Positions 50,961 through 58,836 of a DNA stretch of 64,000 bases are shown here, in pieces. The notes under the pieces were generated by a model. That model did no database searches. It was not told where the DNA came from and was given only the letters and a program-made list of their open reading frames with translations. Position 1 is the first letter of the stretch. Each line of letters opens with the position of its first letter. Both the position numbers and the translations under genes were made by a program. The stretch is from contig JAFXZY010000034.1 of assembly GCA_017541025.1 (NCBI GenBank), positions 1 to 64,000 on the forward strand. Reading direction: 5' to 3'. The DNA comes from Bacteroidaceae bacterium (GTDB taxonomy: Bacteria > Bacteroidota > Bacteroidia > Bacteroidales > Bacteroidaceae).

Positions 50961-51012
50961 ATCGGCAAGATTTTGTTCTATTTCCACCGCAAATATATTC
51001 ATTTTTGCCGAT
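50961..51012 (-). promoter_or_regulatory. Fic promoter with repeated CGGCAA sites
   Basis: A -7 element TATATTTG (50990-50997) is flanked by TATCGGCAA-type sites: ATCGGCAA (50961-50968), TTGCCGAT (51005-51012) and CCGGCAAG (51014-51021). The sites are arranged like an operator and may bind the HTH of the Fic protein. Confidence 0.5.
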
Positions 51013-51070
51013 ACCGGCAAGTTTAAGGCAGATTTTCTGTCTTTAGCCGGTTTGTGTTGGGGGATTGAAC

Positions 51071-51097
51071 AAAAACTCCCACGTTTCTCAACGTAGG
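51071..51097 (-). terminator. Imperfect hairpin after the BRO gene
   Basis: CTCCCACGTTTCTCAACGTAGG, a weaker member of the hairpin family at 47596, 53623 and 55606. Confidence 0.4.
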
Positions 51098-51173
51098 AAC
51101 TTGTTAGGTGTCAATGTTTCTTTATTGTTAAATCTTATAAGTCTTGCGTTTTATGCCGTCTGGAGCTGGCATT

Positions 51174-51689
51174 TCAGCAGGGGTACAAATTGTACCCCAC
51201 CTGGAATTCAATTCGGGGTACACGCATTTCTATCGAGCGTAAACGTTCGTTAATCCATTTGTCGCTATAACCCTGACGGCGATAATCATCAACAGCCATC
51301 TGGAAGGTCAGCTCTGGGTCAATCATTTGGTCGATACGCTGAGCGCCAACCCCAGCAAGCCAATCCTTTACAGGCTCTGCTTTCTTGGAAGGGATGGACT
51401 GGATAATACGGAAGATGCCTTGTAAATCCGCCACATCTGTCAGACGTTTCTTACCGTCAGCAGCGGGCAGTTTCAACTGGTTACAATTTGTAACCGTTTC
51501 ATTTCCCTCTTTTACGAGCCTGTTTTTTAGCACCTTCCAATAATTTCGGGCTAGTTGGTAGTCCGGCTGTTCGGTTAACACTTGCACGATGTCAGCCACG
51601 GCGAAATAATACTTCTCTTGTTCCGCATCCCATGCGATGCGAACTTTCTTTCCTTCAAAGAGCTGTATTGCAAAGTTCTCTGTTTTCAT
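51174..51689 (-). CDS. BRO-N domain protein, C-terminally truncated
   Basis: A 171-residue protein of the BRO-N/antirepressor-like type (FEGKKVRIAWDAEQEKYYFA, TVTNCNQLKLPAADGKKRLT, then RIIQSIPSKKAEPVKDWLAG). Related proteins are about 270 residues long and continue after the 'LRSIEMR' region, but here the frame runs into RIEFQVGYNLYPC and stops. Both that site and the 'TVTNCNQL' region contain near-palindromes (GGGGTACAAATTGTACCCC at 51180-51198; GGTTACAATTTGTAACC near 51479-51495). Confidence 0.7.
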   Translation of the reverse strand: MKTENFAIQLFEGKKVRIAWDAEQEKYYFAVADIVQVLTEQPDYQLARNYWKVLKNRLVKEGNETVTNCNQLKLPAADGKKRLTDVADLQGIFRIIQSIPSKKAEPVKDWLAGVGAQRIDQMIDPELTFQMAVDDYRRQGYSDKWINERLRSIEMRVPRIEFQVGYNLYPC

Positions 51690-51768
51690 TTCTTCTTACC
51701 TTATATTCTTGTTTCAGGGTATAAATATACAAATAAGCAAGAAAAAAACAAAAGGAAGACATGCTTTT

Positions 51769-53541
51769 TCATTTCAACACCTTTTCTATTTCCTCTTTGA
51801 TTTTATCTATGCCTGGGAAGCCGATGGTGGAATATGTCAGATTGCCGTCAGCATCGTAGATGGCATAGGTTGGGATGCCGTTGGATTGGTATAACTCAAG
51901 AAGGTGATCCCATTGTCCTTTCGTCAGATAATAGTGGTTGCCAGAGATATCACCAAGCATTGGCTTCCAGTCTTCGTATGGCGATGAGGTTGAGGTGATA
52001 TAGACAAACTGGATATTCTTGTCTTTCAGTTGTTCCTTTAACGGAGCCATATCCTTATGTCCCTTTCGGCAGGGACCGCACCACGTTGCCCAAAGATCTA
52101 TCAGGACAGCTTTGCCCTTATATTTATCAAGAATGGTCTGCAAGATGTTTTCTGGAGCAACGTCTGTCATATCAAGGTAATGCACATTGTCTGCCAACTC
52201 TTTTTGATTGGCGGCAATGGTCTTACGGTATTCCTCAACGGCTTGGTCGTAAAGGGCTGAGAGCGACTTGTCCTCAATCAGAGGCTTTTCCACTTTCTGC
52301 CCATCGAGCACCTTGGGCAGATAATAGCAATAGCGGGCAAGGTCGGCATTGATGCCCCGCGCTTCCTTGTCCATTGCGTAGTAACGGCTGGCATAGACGA
52401 ATGCGAGAGTGAGAACGGCCTTAGGAGAATGCAAGCCGCTTATATGGTGCTGGAGAATATGTTCCGTGAATGCTGGTTGCTTAGACAAAGAGTCAATCGT
52501 CTCGCCGTGGTAGCCGAACGAATAGGAGCCGTCGTATATTCTCTGCACTATTACTTCCTTCAACGCCTTGCTGTATGGCTGGCTTTCCATGAGCTTTGCT
52601 GAACTTTCGCAATACTCGTCGTAGTCGCGAATCAGCTCACCCACCGTCGTGGCTGTTGCCTTCATAGGTTCTTCCTTATCAAGATAGTCAACCTGCATCT
52701 GGTAATACTCCCTTGCGAACTTAGCAAAATAACCTTTGTAGCCAATGAACTTGTTGCCTCTGAAAGTGTCGTCCTTCAGCATATCGACAAGAACAGTTAT
52801 CTCTTTGCCCGGGACAAGATATAAGGTACAATTGGAACTCCACGGGAAATTAATCATGTGGAACCATACCATCTGTGGGACGCCAACAGGCAGACTAATC
52901 TCTGCCTCGCCTTCGTCATTCATGCGGAAGCTTACATCTATTGGTTCCGTTGGATTCTTCAAGTCAACGTATTGAGCCTTTATATATGGCCTCATGCCTT
53001 TGCGGTAGTTAAGCGCCTTGAAGCGGACGGTAGCAGGCTCCTCGCTGTACCTCAAGTCCTCCAATTGGTCTTCTTCTGTATAGTCGGCACGATACTCGGC
53101 AGGAACTGGCGCAGCAGGCATCGTGTAGGTCGAGTCATGAATGCCAAACACCTTGAAGTCTTTGTCGCCCAAGCCTTCAATGAAGTCGAACTCTTTCGTC
53201 TTCATGGGCAGGGGCTCAAAGTGGAGCACGAACTCTTGTTCTCCTTTGTCACCTAAGGTAAACCTTTCGCCAAGCGTTATGCTATCAGCGCAGACGATGG
53301 GATAAGTCTTTCCGCCCGACTGCAAGTAGCTTCCCTTAGCGATGCTGAACCAATAGCTGGGCATGTAATAGTAGCGTGCATAGAGCTTCGTCTCTTGTTT
53401 CGTCAGTTCGACCTTGTCAATTAAAAGAAAGTCGGAACAGTTAAATGCAATTGCCGGCTTTTCCCAAACGATAGTTTTCTCTCTCGCCTGCCCTATAATG
53501 CAAACAAAGGCAAGAATAATGGCGATGATTGTTCTCCTCAT
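51769..53541 (-). CDS. TlpA-type thiol-disulfide oxidoreductase
   Basis: A 590-residue secreted protein (signal peptide about 1-20, GQAR). A long N-terminal region of beta-rich and helical parts precedes a C-terminal thioredoxin domain with the redox motif ATWCGPC near residue 481, and IPTYAIYDADG. It resembles TlpA-like disulfide reductases of Bacteroidota, many of which are lipoproteins; no lipobox is seen. In contrast to the 35790-36935 gene, the active site is intact. Confidence 0.85.
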   Translation of the reverse strand: MRRTIIAIILAFVCIIGQAREKTIVWEKPAIAFNCSDFLLIDKVELTKQETKLYARYYYMPSYWFSIAKGSYLQSGGKTYPIVCADSITLGERFTLGDKGEQEFVLHFEPLPMKTKEFDFIEGLGDKDFKVFGIHDSTYTMPAAPVPAEYRADYTEEDQLEDLRYSEEPATVRFKALNYRKGMRPYIKAQYVDLKNPTEPIDVSFRMNDEGEAEISLPVGVPQMVWFHMINFPWSSNCTLYLVPGKEITVLVDMLKDDTFRGNKFIGYKGYFAKFAREYYQMQVDYLDKEEPMKATATTVGELIRDYDEYCESSAKLMESQPYSKALKEVIVQRIYDGSYSFGYHGETIDSLSKQPAFTEHILQHHISGLHSPKAVLTLAFVYASRYYAMDKEARGINADLARYCYYLPKVLDGQKVEKPLIEDKSLSALYDQAVEEYRKTIAANQKELADNVHYLDMTDVAPENILQTILDKYKGKAVLIDLWATWCGPCRKGHKDMAPLKEQLKDKNIQFVYITSTSSPYEDWKPMLGDISGNHYYLTKGQWDHLLELYQSNGIPTYAIYDADGNLTYSTIGFPGIDKIKEEIEKVLK

Positions 53542-53622
53542 ATTCTGTTTTTGTATTACCTTATTTTTATATATAACGTTTGAGGTAGAGAAAAATTAAG
53601 TGCTGAGACGTTAAATCTTCTT

Positions 53623-53655
53623 AAAGCTCCCACGTTCTCGCAACGCAGGAGCTTT
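53623..53655. repeat. Hairpin of the CTCCCACGTT family
   Basis: AAAGCTCCC/AGGAGCTTT around ACGTTCTCGCAACGC, with no T-run on either strand. It is upstream of the TlpA-like gene. Confidence 0.6.
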
Positions 53656-53953
53656 CAAGACGTCATTTTTTCCTTTTTTCCCTCTTTTTATAACAAAAGT
53701 AACAGCTTTGTTAGTAATAAACTTGTTACTAACAGAATTGTGGATTCTCGCAGTTGGTTGGGACGTCCAATCCTAAAGTCTTTTGAGCGATTGTGTTTCA
53801 ACTTCCGCGATGCTCACGTAGATTTTATCCTGAAGCCTGACGTCAATCATACTGAATATCATTATGATGGGGCGCAGTTAAAATAAATACCACCATGTAG
53901 AAAGAATATTCCAATGGAGGAAACAAAAAGGTTTATTCCTATGGATAAAACTA

Positions 53954-54038
53954 TTTTCAAGGCTTGAAAATATATAATCAAAGTTTGAAAATAAATTATC
54001 AAGGCATGAAAATATATTTTCAAAGCTTGAAAATAATT
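53954..54038. repeat. Four palindromic TTTTCAAGGCTTGAAAA-type repeats
   Basis: Units TTTTCAAGGCTTGAAAA, ATCAAAGTTTGAAAA, ATCAAGGCATGAAAA and TTTTCAAAGCTTGAAAA, spaced about 21 bases with A/T-rich linkers. Each is a near-perfect dyad. Confidence 0.8.
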
Positions 54039-54281
54039 TTATAAGCCGACATAAGAATTTTTTCCCCTAGGAAGAAAATGCTTTGATTGCCCTATTGCAG
54101 CTTTTAGTACCATTATAGCGTAATACCAATCTAATGCGATTCTGTTCATTTTCTTCGATGAAATGGGCAAAATACGCATTTGGGAGGATTCGTGGGACGT
54201 AGAAATGCCCATGTATGTCATGAGTGTCATTAGGTCATGAGTGTCATTAAGGATTTTGGAACGGGGAAGGGATTTTCCGGC

Positions 54282-54323
54282 CATAAGTAATATAAATAAT
54301 ATATATTATTTATATTACTTATG
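54282..54323. repeat. Perfect 42-base palindrome
   Basis: The arms are 21 bases each with no spacer, running from CATAAGTAATATAAATAA to TTATTTATATTACTTATG. It is entirely A/T-rich apart from the ends. Confidence 0.85.
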
Positions 54324-54591
54324 AGGATTGTTGGACTCTGTTTTCGTTAATGACACTCTTGACACATGACACACGTGACACGTCACCTGAAAAGTTTTTG
54401 AAAAAAGTTTGACTTTTATTCGAGAACCGCAATGCCATTGTCGTACCTTTGCAGCGTCTCTAAATTACTTTCTAACTACACAATATAAATTCCCTAACTA
54501 GGCAGGAAATTCTGCCCAACTTGTCCTCCCCGGCGGGGGAGATAACAAGAAAAGAAAATTATTGACATACTGAGCAAACCACTTTTATTCA

Positions 54592-54663
54592 TGTTTAATC
54601 CTGAAATAGTCGAGTAACGATTTGTACTGGTCTTGGGCAGTGAGACAGGTGTCCGTCAGGCAA
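54592..54663 (-). pseudogene. Duplicated 3' end of the Fic gene
   Basis: The segment matches 50067-50140 with few changes (TTTAATCCTGAAATAGTC, then GTCTTGGGCAGTGAG and CAGGTGTCCGTCAGG), i.e. the codons for the last residues of the Fic protein (AQDQYKSLLDYFRIKH). The rest of the gene is absent, so it is a gene fragment. Confidence 0.8.
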
Positions 54664-54693
54664 TCATGCTTTGGTTTTTATTTTTCTGTATCA

Positions 54694-55299
54694 TTATCGC
54701 CTGTGTACTACCACTTTTTTCCCGCCTCGAATATAAATGCCATTGGACGGAGGCGAGGTAAGGTGGCGACCGGCGAGGTCGAAATACTGATTCTTATCCT
54801 CTTCAACAGAAACAGGCGTTTCTATTGTCATCGCATTGTCATACGCATTCAGACATTCTTCATTTTGTACGTAATCAACAACCTTGAATGTCTCTGATTT
54901 CAGCCATCGTTGACCTTTTGCTTCGTCGTGGCTTCCATAGTGTACGTATATCCAGATTTCATCATCACAGTCATATATCCCCTTTTGGAGAGATAGTTTT
55001 ACGGAATCTCCGTAATTCTCAATGAAATTGTTTTCGCTGAGAAGAATAGTTGAGGGATAAACGCTATAACCATCCCATATCACTTCATAACAATCAAGTA
55101 TGCTGTCAGGATTCAGATGAATGGTAACGATAATCTCGCAATTGTTGAGCCATACTCCTATTTCGTCAAATTCAAATTCATTGTCCTTTAAGGAATTAAC
55201 CGTCACGTGGAACGTTCCATTGATAGAATCATCTTTTTCATAAGCAAAAGCAGAAACCATGAGGAGAACCATCAGGGATGTTAGAATCATCTTTTTCAT
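54694..55299 (-). CDS. Secreted hypothetical protein with sorting-like tail
   Basis: A 201-residue protein with a signal peptide (about 1-19, SAFA) and a beta-rich body. The tail YFDLAGRHLTSPPSNGIYIR then GGKKVVVHRR matches the Prevotella-type C-terminal tail also seen in the 11569-12528 lipoprotein and resembles type IX secretion sorting tails. The function is unknown. It lies 10 bases after the truncated HipB-like gene, on the same strand. Confidence 0.65.
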   Translation of the reverse strand: MKKMILTSLMVLLMVSAFAYEKDDSINGTFHVTVNSLKDNEFEFDEIGVWLNNCEIIVTIHLNPDSILDCYEVIWDGYSVYPSTILLSENNFIENYGDSVKLSLQKGIYDCDDEIWIYVHYGSHDEAKGQRWLKSETFKVVDYVQNEECLNAYDNAMTIETPVSVEEDKNQYFDLAGRHLTSPPSNGIYIRGGKKVVVHRR

Positions 55300-55309
55300 G
55301 TTACCTAAT

Positions 55310-55465
55310 TTAACTATACCTTTTATTATATAACGTCGTCCTACGATAGGCGACGGCTACCAAAGTATTCAGTCCAATTCCAGCCAAATCCGAAAGCGTC
55401 TGCTGGTTCACACCCAGATGCTTCCGCCGTTCCTTTATAATTGTCCCTATTTCCTTTGTATCCAT
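55310..55465 (-). CDS. Truncated HipB-like HTH protein
   Basis: A 51-residue fragment: KEIGTIIKERRKHLGVNQQT then LSDLAGIGLNTLVAV matches the first part of HipB-type XRE proteins. Then the frame diverges to AYRRTTLYNKRYS and stops, losing the remainder of the HTH. No HipA toxin gene follows; instead the secreted protein gene does. The start at 55465 is consistent with a -7 element TATCTTTG at 55506-55513. It is probably a decaying antitoxin remnant. Confidence 0.65.
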   Translation of the reverse strand: MDTKEIGTIIKERRKHLGVNQQTLSDLAGIGLNTLVAVAYRRTTLYNKRYS

Positions 55466-55505
55466 ATAAGTTCTCAGACATTCACAATATGTTGTGATTT
55501 CGTCG

Positions 55506-55513
55506 CAAAGATA
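55506..55513 (-). promoter_or_regulatory. -7 promoter element TATCTTTG
   Basis: A -7 element with ATTG at 55533-55536, 19 bases upstream, as a near -33 box. It precedes the truncated HipB-like gene. Confidence 0.55.
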
Positions 55514-55605
55514 AGGGAAAAAAATATTATGGCAATGAAAATTCATAATAAATTGCGATTTTGGGCAGTGGAGCATAGAGAAAAAACATGCCGGGGGGGG
55601 ATAAA

Positions 55606-55635
55606 CAAAAACTCCCACGTTTCTCAACGCGGGAG
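55606..55635 (-). terminator. RND operon terminator
   Basis: CTCCCACGTT (55612-55621) pairs with AACGCGGGAG (55626-55635), with T5 on the minus strand, after the RND pump stop. Confidence 0.75.
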
Positions 55636-55664
55636 CTGTCTGGTAGCATTATCTAAAAAACTTA

Positions 55665-58600
55665 CTACTTCACCATGTGTCCGAAGCGGCTGTGGAGCCA
55701 TTGGAAAGGCATGTACAGAACGGGCACCACGAACAGGAGGGCGATGGTTCCCACCAGCATACCGCCGGCACAACCCACACCCAAGGAGATGTTCCCGTTG
55801 GCTCCTACGCCATGCGCAAAGACCAAAGGCAGCATACCGAATATCATGGTCAACGACGTCATCAGGATGGGACGCAGACGCACACGGGCTGCCGTCATAG
55901 CCGCCATAGTGATGCTCATACCCTGGCGATGACGCTCTGTGGCATATTCGGTAAGCAGAATGGCTGTCTTGGCCAACAGACCGATGAGCATGATAAGACC
56001 CGTCTGCATATAGATATTATTCTCCAAGCCCCACATATTCGAGAAGAGGAAGCTGCCCAGCAAGCCAAAGGGCACGCTCAGGATAACTGCCAGGGGGATG
56101 AAAAGACTCTCGTAGAGGGCACAAAGGATGAGGTAAACGAAAACGATAACGATTACGAAAATGATGGCAGTCATCGAAATTGAAAACCGTAAACCGTAAA
56201 CTGTAAACCGTAAACCTTCCGAAAGCGACGCTTCCTCGCGCGACATACCTCCGAACTCGTAGCCGTAGCCTTCGGGCAGCACTTTGGCGGCAGTACGACG
56301 GATAGCCTCCAAGGTCTGACCGCTGCTGTAACCGTCGGCCGTCTGTCCCATTACAGCGATACTGCTGAACAGGTTGAAGCGGTTCAGACCCTCGCTGCCA
56401 TAGACACGCTTCATGCTGATATACTGCGTGATGGGAATCATCTGTCCGCTCTCGCTACGGACACGCATATTGGAAAGCGACTGCTCGTCCAGACGGAACT
56501 CGGGCGAGGCCTGTACAATCACACGGTAGAGCTTGGTGAAGCGCGTCAGGTTGCTGCTGTACGTTCCGCCCACATAGCCCGAGAGCACCTTCAGCACCGC
56601 ATTGGGTGTCACACCGTCGCGCTTGCAACGGGCAGCATCCACCTCCACGCGGTACTGCGGATATTTGGTGTCGAAGGTGGTGAAGGCACGGGAGATGGCG
56701 GGTTCCTGATTCAGCGAATCTATCAATATGCGTGTGTAGCGCATCAGGTCTTCTATCTTGCCGCCCTTACGGTCCTGCACATGCAACTCGAATCCGCTGG
56801 TAGCTCCGTAACCCGAAATCATGGGACGGGTGCTGACGCGGATCTGCGCCTGCGTGATGTCGGCAGTACGGCGGTAAATCTCTTCGATAACAGAGTTGAT
56901 ATCATCCCCTTTCTCCTTGCGCTCGTCCCAGTTCTTCAGACGGATATTGAAGGAGCCGGCCGAAGAAGACTGGTCGAAGGTAGAGCCGCGACCGATAGTC
57001 ATGTTGTACAGACGGAACTGCGGAATATCCTTGATGCGCCGTTCCACCTCGCGCGTTATCTGTCCCGTTATGGCCATGCTGGTACCCGGGGCACATTGTA
57101 CGTTTACATTGATAGAGCCCATATCCTCGTTAGGCACAAAGCCCGTCCGGGTGGTCTTGAGCATATAACCCAGCAGGATGCAGACGAGAACCACAGACAC
57201 CCAAGGCACCCATCTATGGCGGAAGATACGCAGGACACCACGCTGGTACTTGCCCACCACTCGTTGGAAGCTGACGGTAAAGGCATCATGGAAACGGGCC
57301 GAGAAACTGGTATCCCCCTCCTTGCGGGGACGCAGCATCAGGGCGCAGAGAGCAGGGGAGAGGGTCATGGCATTGATGGTGGAGATAACAACCGCTATCG
57401 CCATCGTTACGCCGAACTGGGTATAGAAGACGCCGGTCGTTCCGCCTACGAAGCAGACGGGGATGAATACGCTCATGAACACAATCGTTGTGGTGATAAG
57501 GGCCGAGGTAAGTCCTTTCATGGCATCCACACTGGCCAGATAAGGCGAGCGGTACCCTTCGTCGAACTTGGCCTGCACGGCTTCCACCACCACAATGGCA
57601 TCATCCACCACCGTACCGATGACCAGCACCAGGGCAAAGAGTGTCAGCAGGTTCAGGCTGAAGCCTATGAAGTAGAGCACGGCAAAGGTTCCTATCAGAC
57701 TGACCACAATAGCCAATGAGGGGATGAAGGTGCTTCTGAGGTCTTGCAGGAAGATATACACCACCAGCACCACCAGGATGATGGCTTCCAACAGGGTGCG
57801 TACCACATTATGTATGCTGGCATCCAGGAAGTCCTTGGTGCTCATCACATCCACCAGCTCCATACCGGGCGGCAGCTCCTTCTTAATCTCGAGGGCCGTC
57901 TCGTCGATGTGCTTGATAATCTCGTTGGCATTCGATCCGGGTGTCTGCGCAATCATACAGTTGGCTCCTGCATGTCCGTTGGTACTGTTCTGGAAGGTAT
58001 AGTTCTGAATGCCCAGCTCCACACGCGCCACATCCTTCAGACGCAGTACGCTGCCGTCGGGCAGGGACTTGACGACAAGATTCTCGTAGTCGTGCTCTTC
58101 CTCGTAACGACCTCGGTACTTCAGTACATACTGGAAGGTATTCTTCGAGTCGGCTCCCAATGTTCCCGTGGGTGCCTCGATGTTCTGCTCGGCCAGTACA
58201 TTATCTATATCCGAGGGCATCAGACCGTAGGAGGCCATCCTGAGCGGGTCGAGCCAGATACGCATACTGTAGCTGGCACCCCAGACGTTTACCTCGCCCA
58301 CACCCGCCACACGCGACAGACGCGGCTCGATGTTAATCTTCATGTAGTTGGTCAGGAAATCGGTGTCGTAGGCATCCGTAGGACTATAGAGCGAGAGGCT
58401 CTTGATGTTGCTCGTCTGACGCTTTCTGACCGTCACTCCGCTGCGGGTCACGTCGGCAGGCAGTTGTCCCTGTGTGGAGGCCACACGGTTCTGCACATTC
58501 ACCATCGCCATATCGGCATCCGTTCCCTGCTTGAAGAAGATGCTGATGCTGCCCGACCCCGTATTGGTGGCCGAGGAGGTCATGTACATCATGTTCTCCA

Positions 58601-58817
58601 CACCGTTCAGGCTCTCCTCCAGGGGGATAATCACACTCTTCTGCACCGTCTCGGCATTGGCACCGGTATAGTTGGCACGTACGCTGACGGTAGGCGGAGC
58701 TATCTCGGGGAACTGCTCAATGGGCAGGTTCAATAATCCTATCACTCCCAGTACCACGATGAATACTGAGATTACACCCGACAATATGGGCCTATCTATA
58801 AATGTCTTAGGAGTCAT
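55665..58817 (-). CDS. RND-type (HAE1) efflux pump
   Basis: A 1050-residue inner-membrane RND pump with 12 predicted helices and two large periplasmic loops (FPEIAPPTVSVRANYTGANA; GTVVDDAIVVVEAV; proton-relay aspartates in helix 4 region). It exports drugs, bile salts or similar compounds with the adjacent adaptor. Residues near 861-875 (EGLRFTVYGLRFS) come from a GTAAACCGTAAACC word array (56178-56216) inserted before a transmembrane helix. It starts 19 bases after the adaptor gene stops. Confidence 0.95.
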   Translation of the reverse strand: MTPKTFIDRPILSGVISVFIVVLGVIGLLNLPIEQFPEIAPPTVSVRANYTGANAETVQKSVIIPLEESLNGVENMMYMTSSATNTGSGSISIFFKQGTDADMAMVNVQNRVASTQGQLPADVTRSGVTVRKRQTSNIKSLSLYSPTDAYDTDFLTNYMKINIEPRLSRVAGVGEVNVWGASYSMRIWLDPLRMASYGLMPSDIDNVLAEQNIEAPTGTLGADSKNTFQYVLKYRGRYEEEHDYENLVVKSLPDGSVLRLKDVARVELGIQNYTFQNSTNGHAGANCMIAQTPGSNANEIIKHIDETALEIKKELPPGMELVDVMSTKDFLDASIHNVVRTLLEAIILVVLVVYIFLQDLRSTFIPSLAIVVSLIGTFAVLYFIGFSLNLLTLFALVLVIGTVVDDAIVVVEAVQAKFDEGYRSPYLASVDAMKGLTSALITTTIVFMSVFIPVCFVGGTTGVFYTQFGVTMAIAVVISTINAMTLSPALCALMLRPRKEGDTSFSARFHDAFTVSFQRVVGKYQRGVLRIFRHRWVPWVSVVLVCILLGYMLKTTRTGFVPNEDMGSINVNVQCAPGTSMAITGQITREVERRIKDIPQFRLYNMTIGRGSTFDQSSSAGSFNIRLKNWDERKEKGDDINSVIEEIYRRTADITQAQIRVSTRPMISGYGATSGFELHVQDRKGGKIEDLMRYTRILIDSLNQEPAISRAFTTFDTKYPQYRVEVDAARCKRDGVTPNAVLKVLSGYVGGTYSSNLTRFTKLYRVIVQASPEFRLDEQSLSNMRVRSESGQMIPITQYISMKRVYGSEGLNRFNLFSSIAVMGQTADGYSSGQTLEAIRRTAAKVLPEGYGYEFGGMSREEASLSEGLRFTVYGLRFSISMTAIIFVIVIVFVYLILCALYESLFIPLAVILSVPFGLLGSFLFSNMWGLENNIYMQTGLIMLIGLLAKTAILLTEYATERHRQGMSITMAAMTAARVRLRPILMTSLTMIFGMLPLVFAHGVGANGNISLGVGCAGGMLVGTIALLFVVPVLYMPFQWLHSRFGHMVK
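56178..56216. repeat. GTAAACC word array in the RND gene
   Basis: Tandem CCGTAAACCGTAAACTG units inserted in frame, read as GLRFTVYGLRFS. Confidence 0.75.
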
Positions 58818-58836
58818 CTTTCAAATGAAGAATTTG

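Larger units (their letters stand above)
53656..54591. other. Repeat-rich gap without a complete gene
   Basis: No intact gene. An open stretch on the plus strand ends DAHVDFILKPDVNHTEYHYD then GAQLK at about 53886 without a clear start, and may be a gene remnant. The rest holds palindromic repeats (53954-54038), a 42-base palindrome (54282-54323), TCATGAGTGTCATTA direct repeats (about 54220-54250), a TACCTTTG promoter-like element (about 54446-54453) and a CTCCCCggcGGGGAG dyad (about 54525-54541). Confidence 0.7.

Noticed and set aside
54039..54284. An 81-codon minus-strand frame before the 42-base palindrome
   Set aside because: It overlaps direct repeats, has no recognised domain and no promoter; kept only as part of the gap description.
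56781..58736. Two plus-strand frames of 312 and 330 codons opposite the RND pump
   Set aside because: Shadow frames of a well-recognised pump gene; rich in His, Arg and Asp runs typical of antisense reading.
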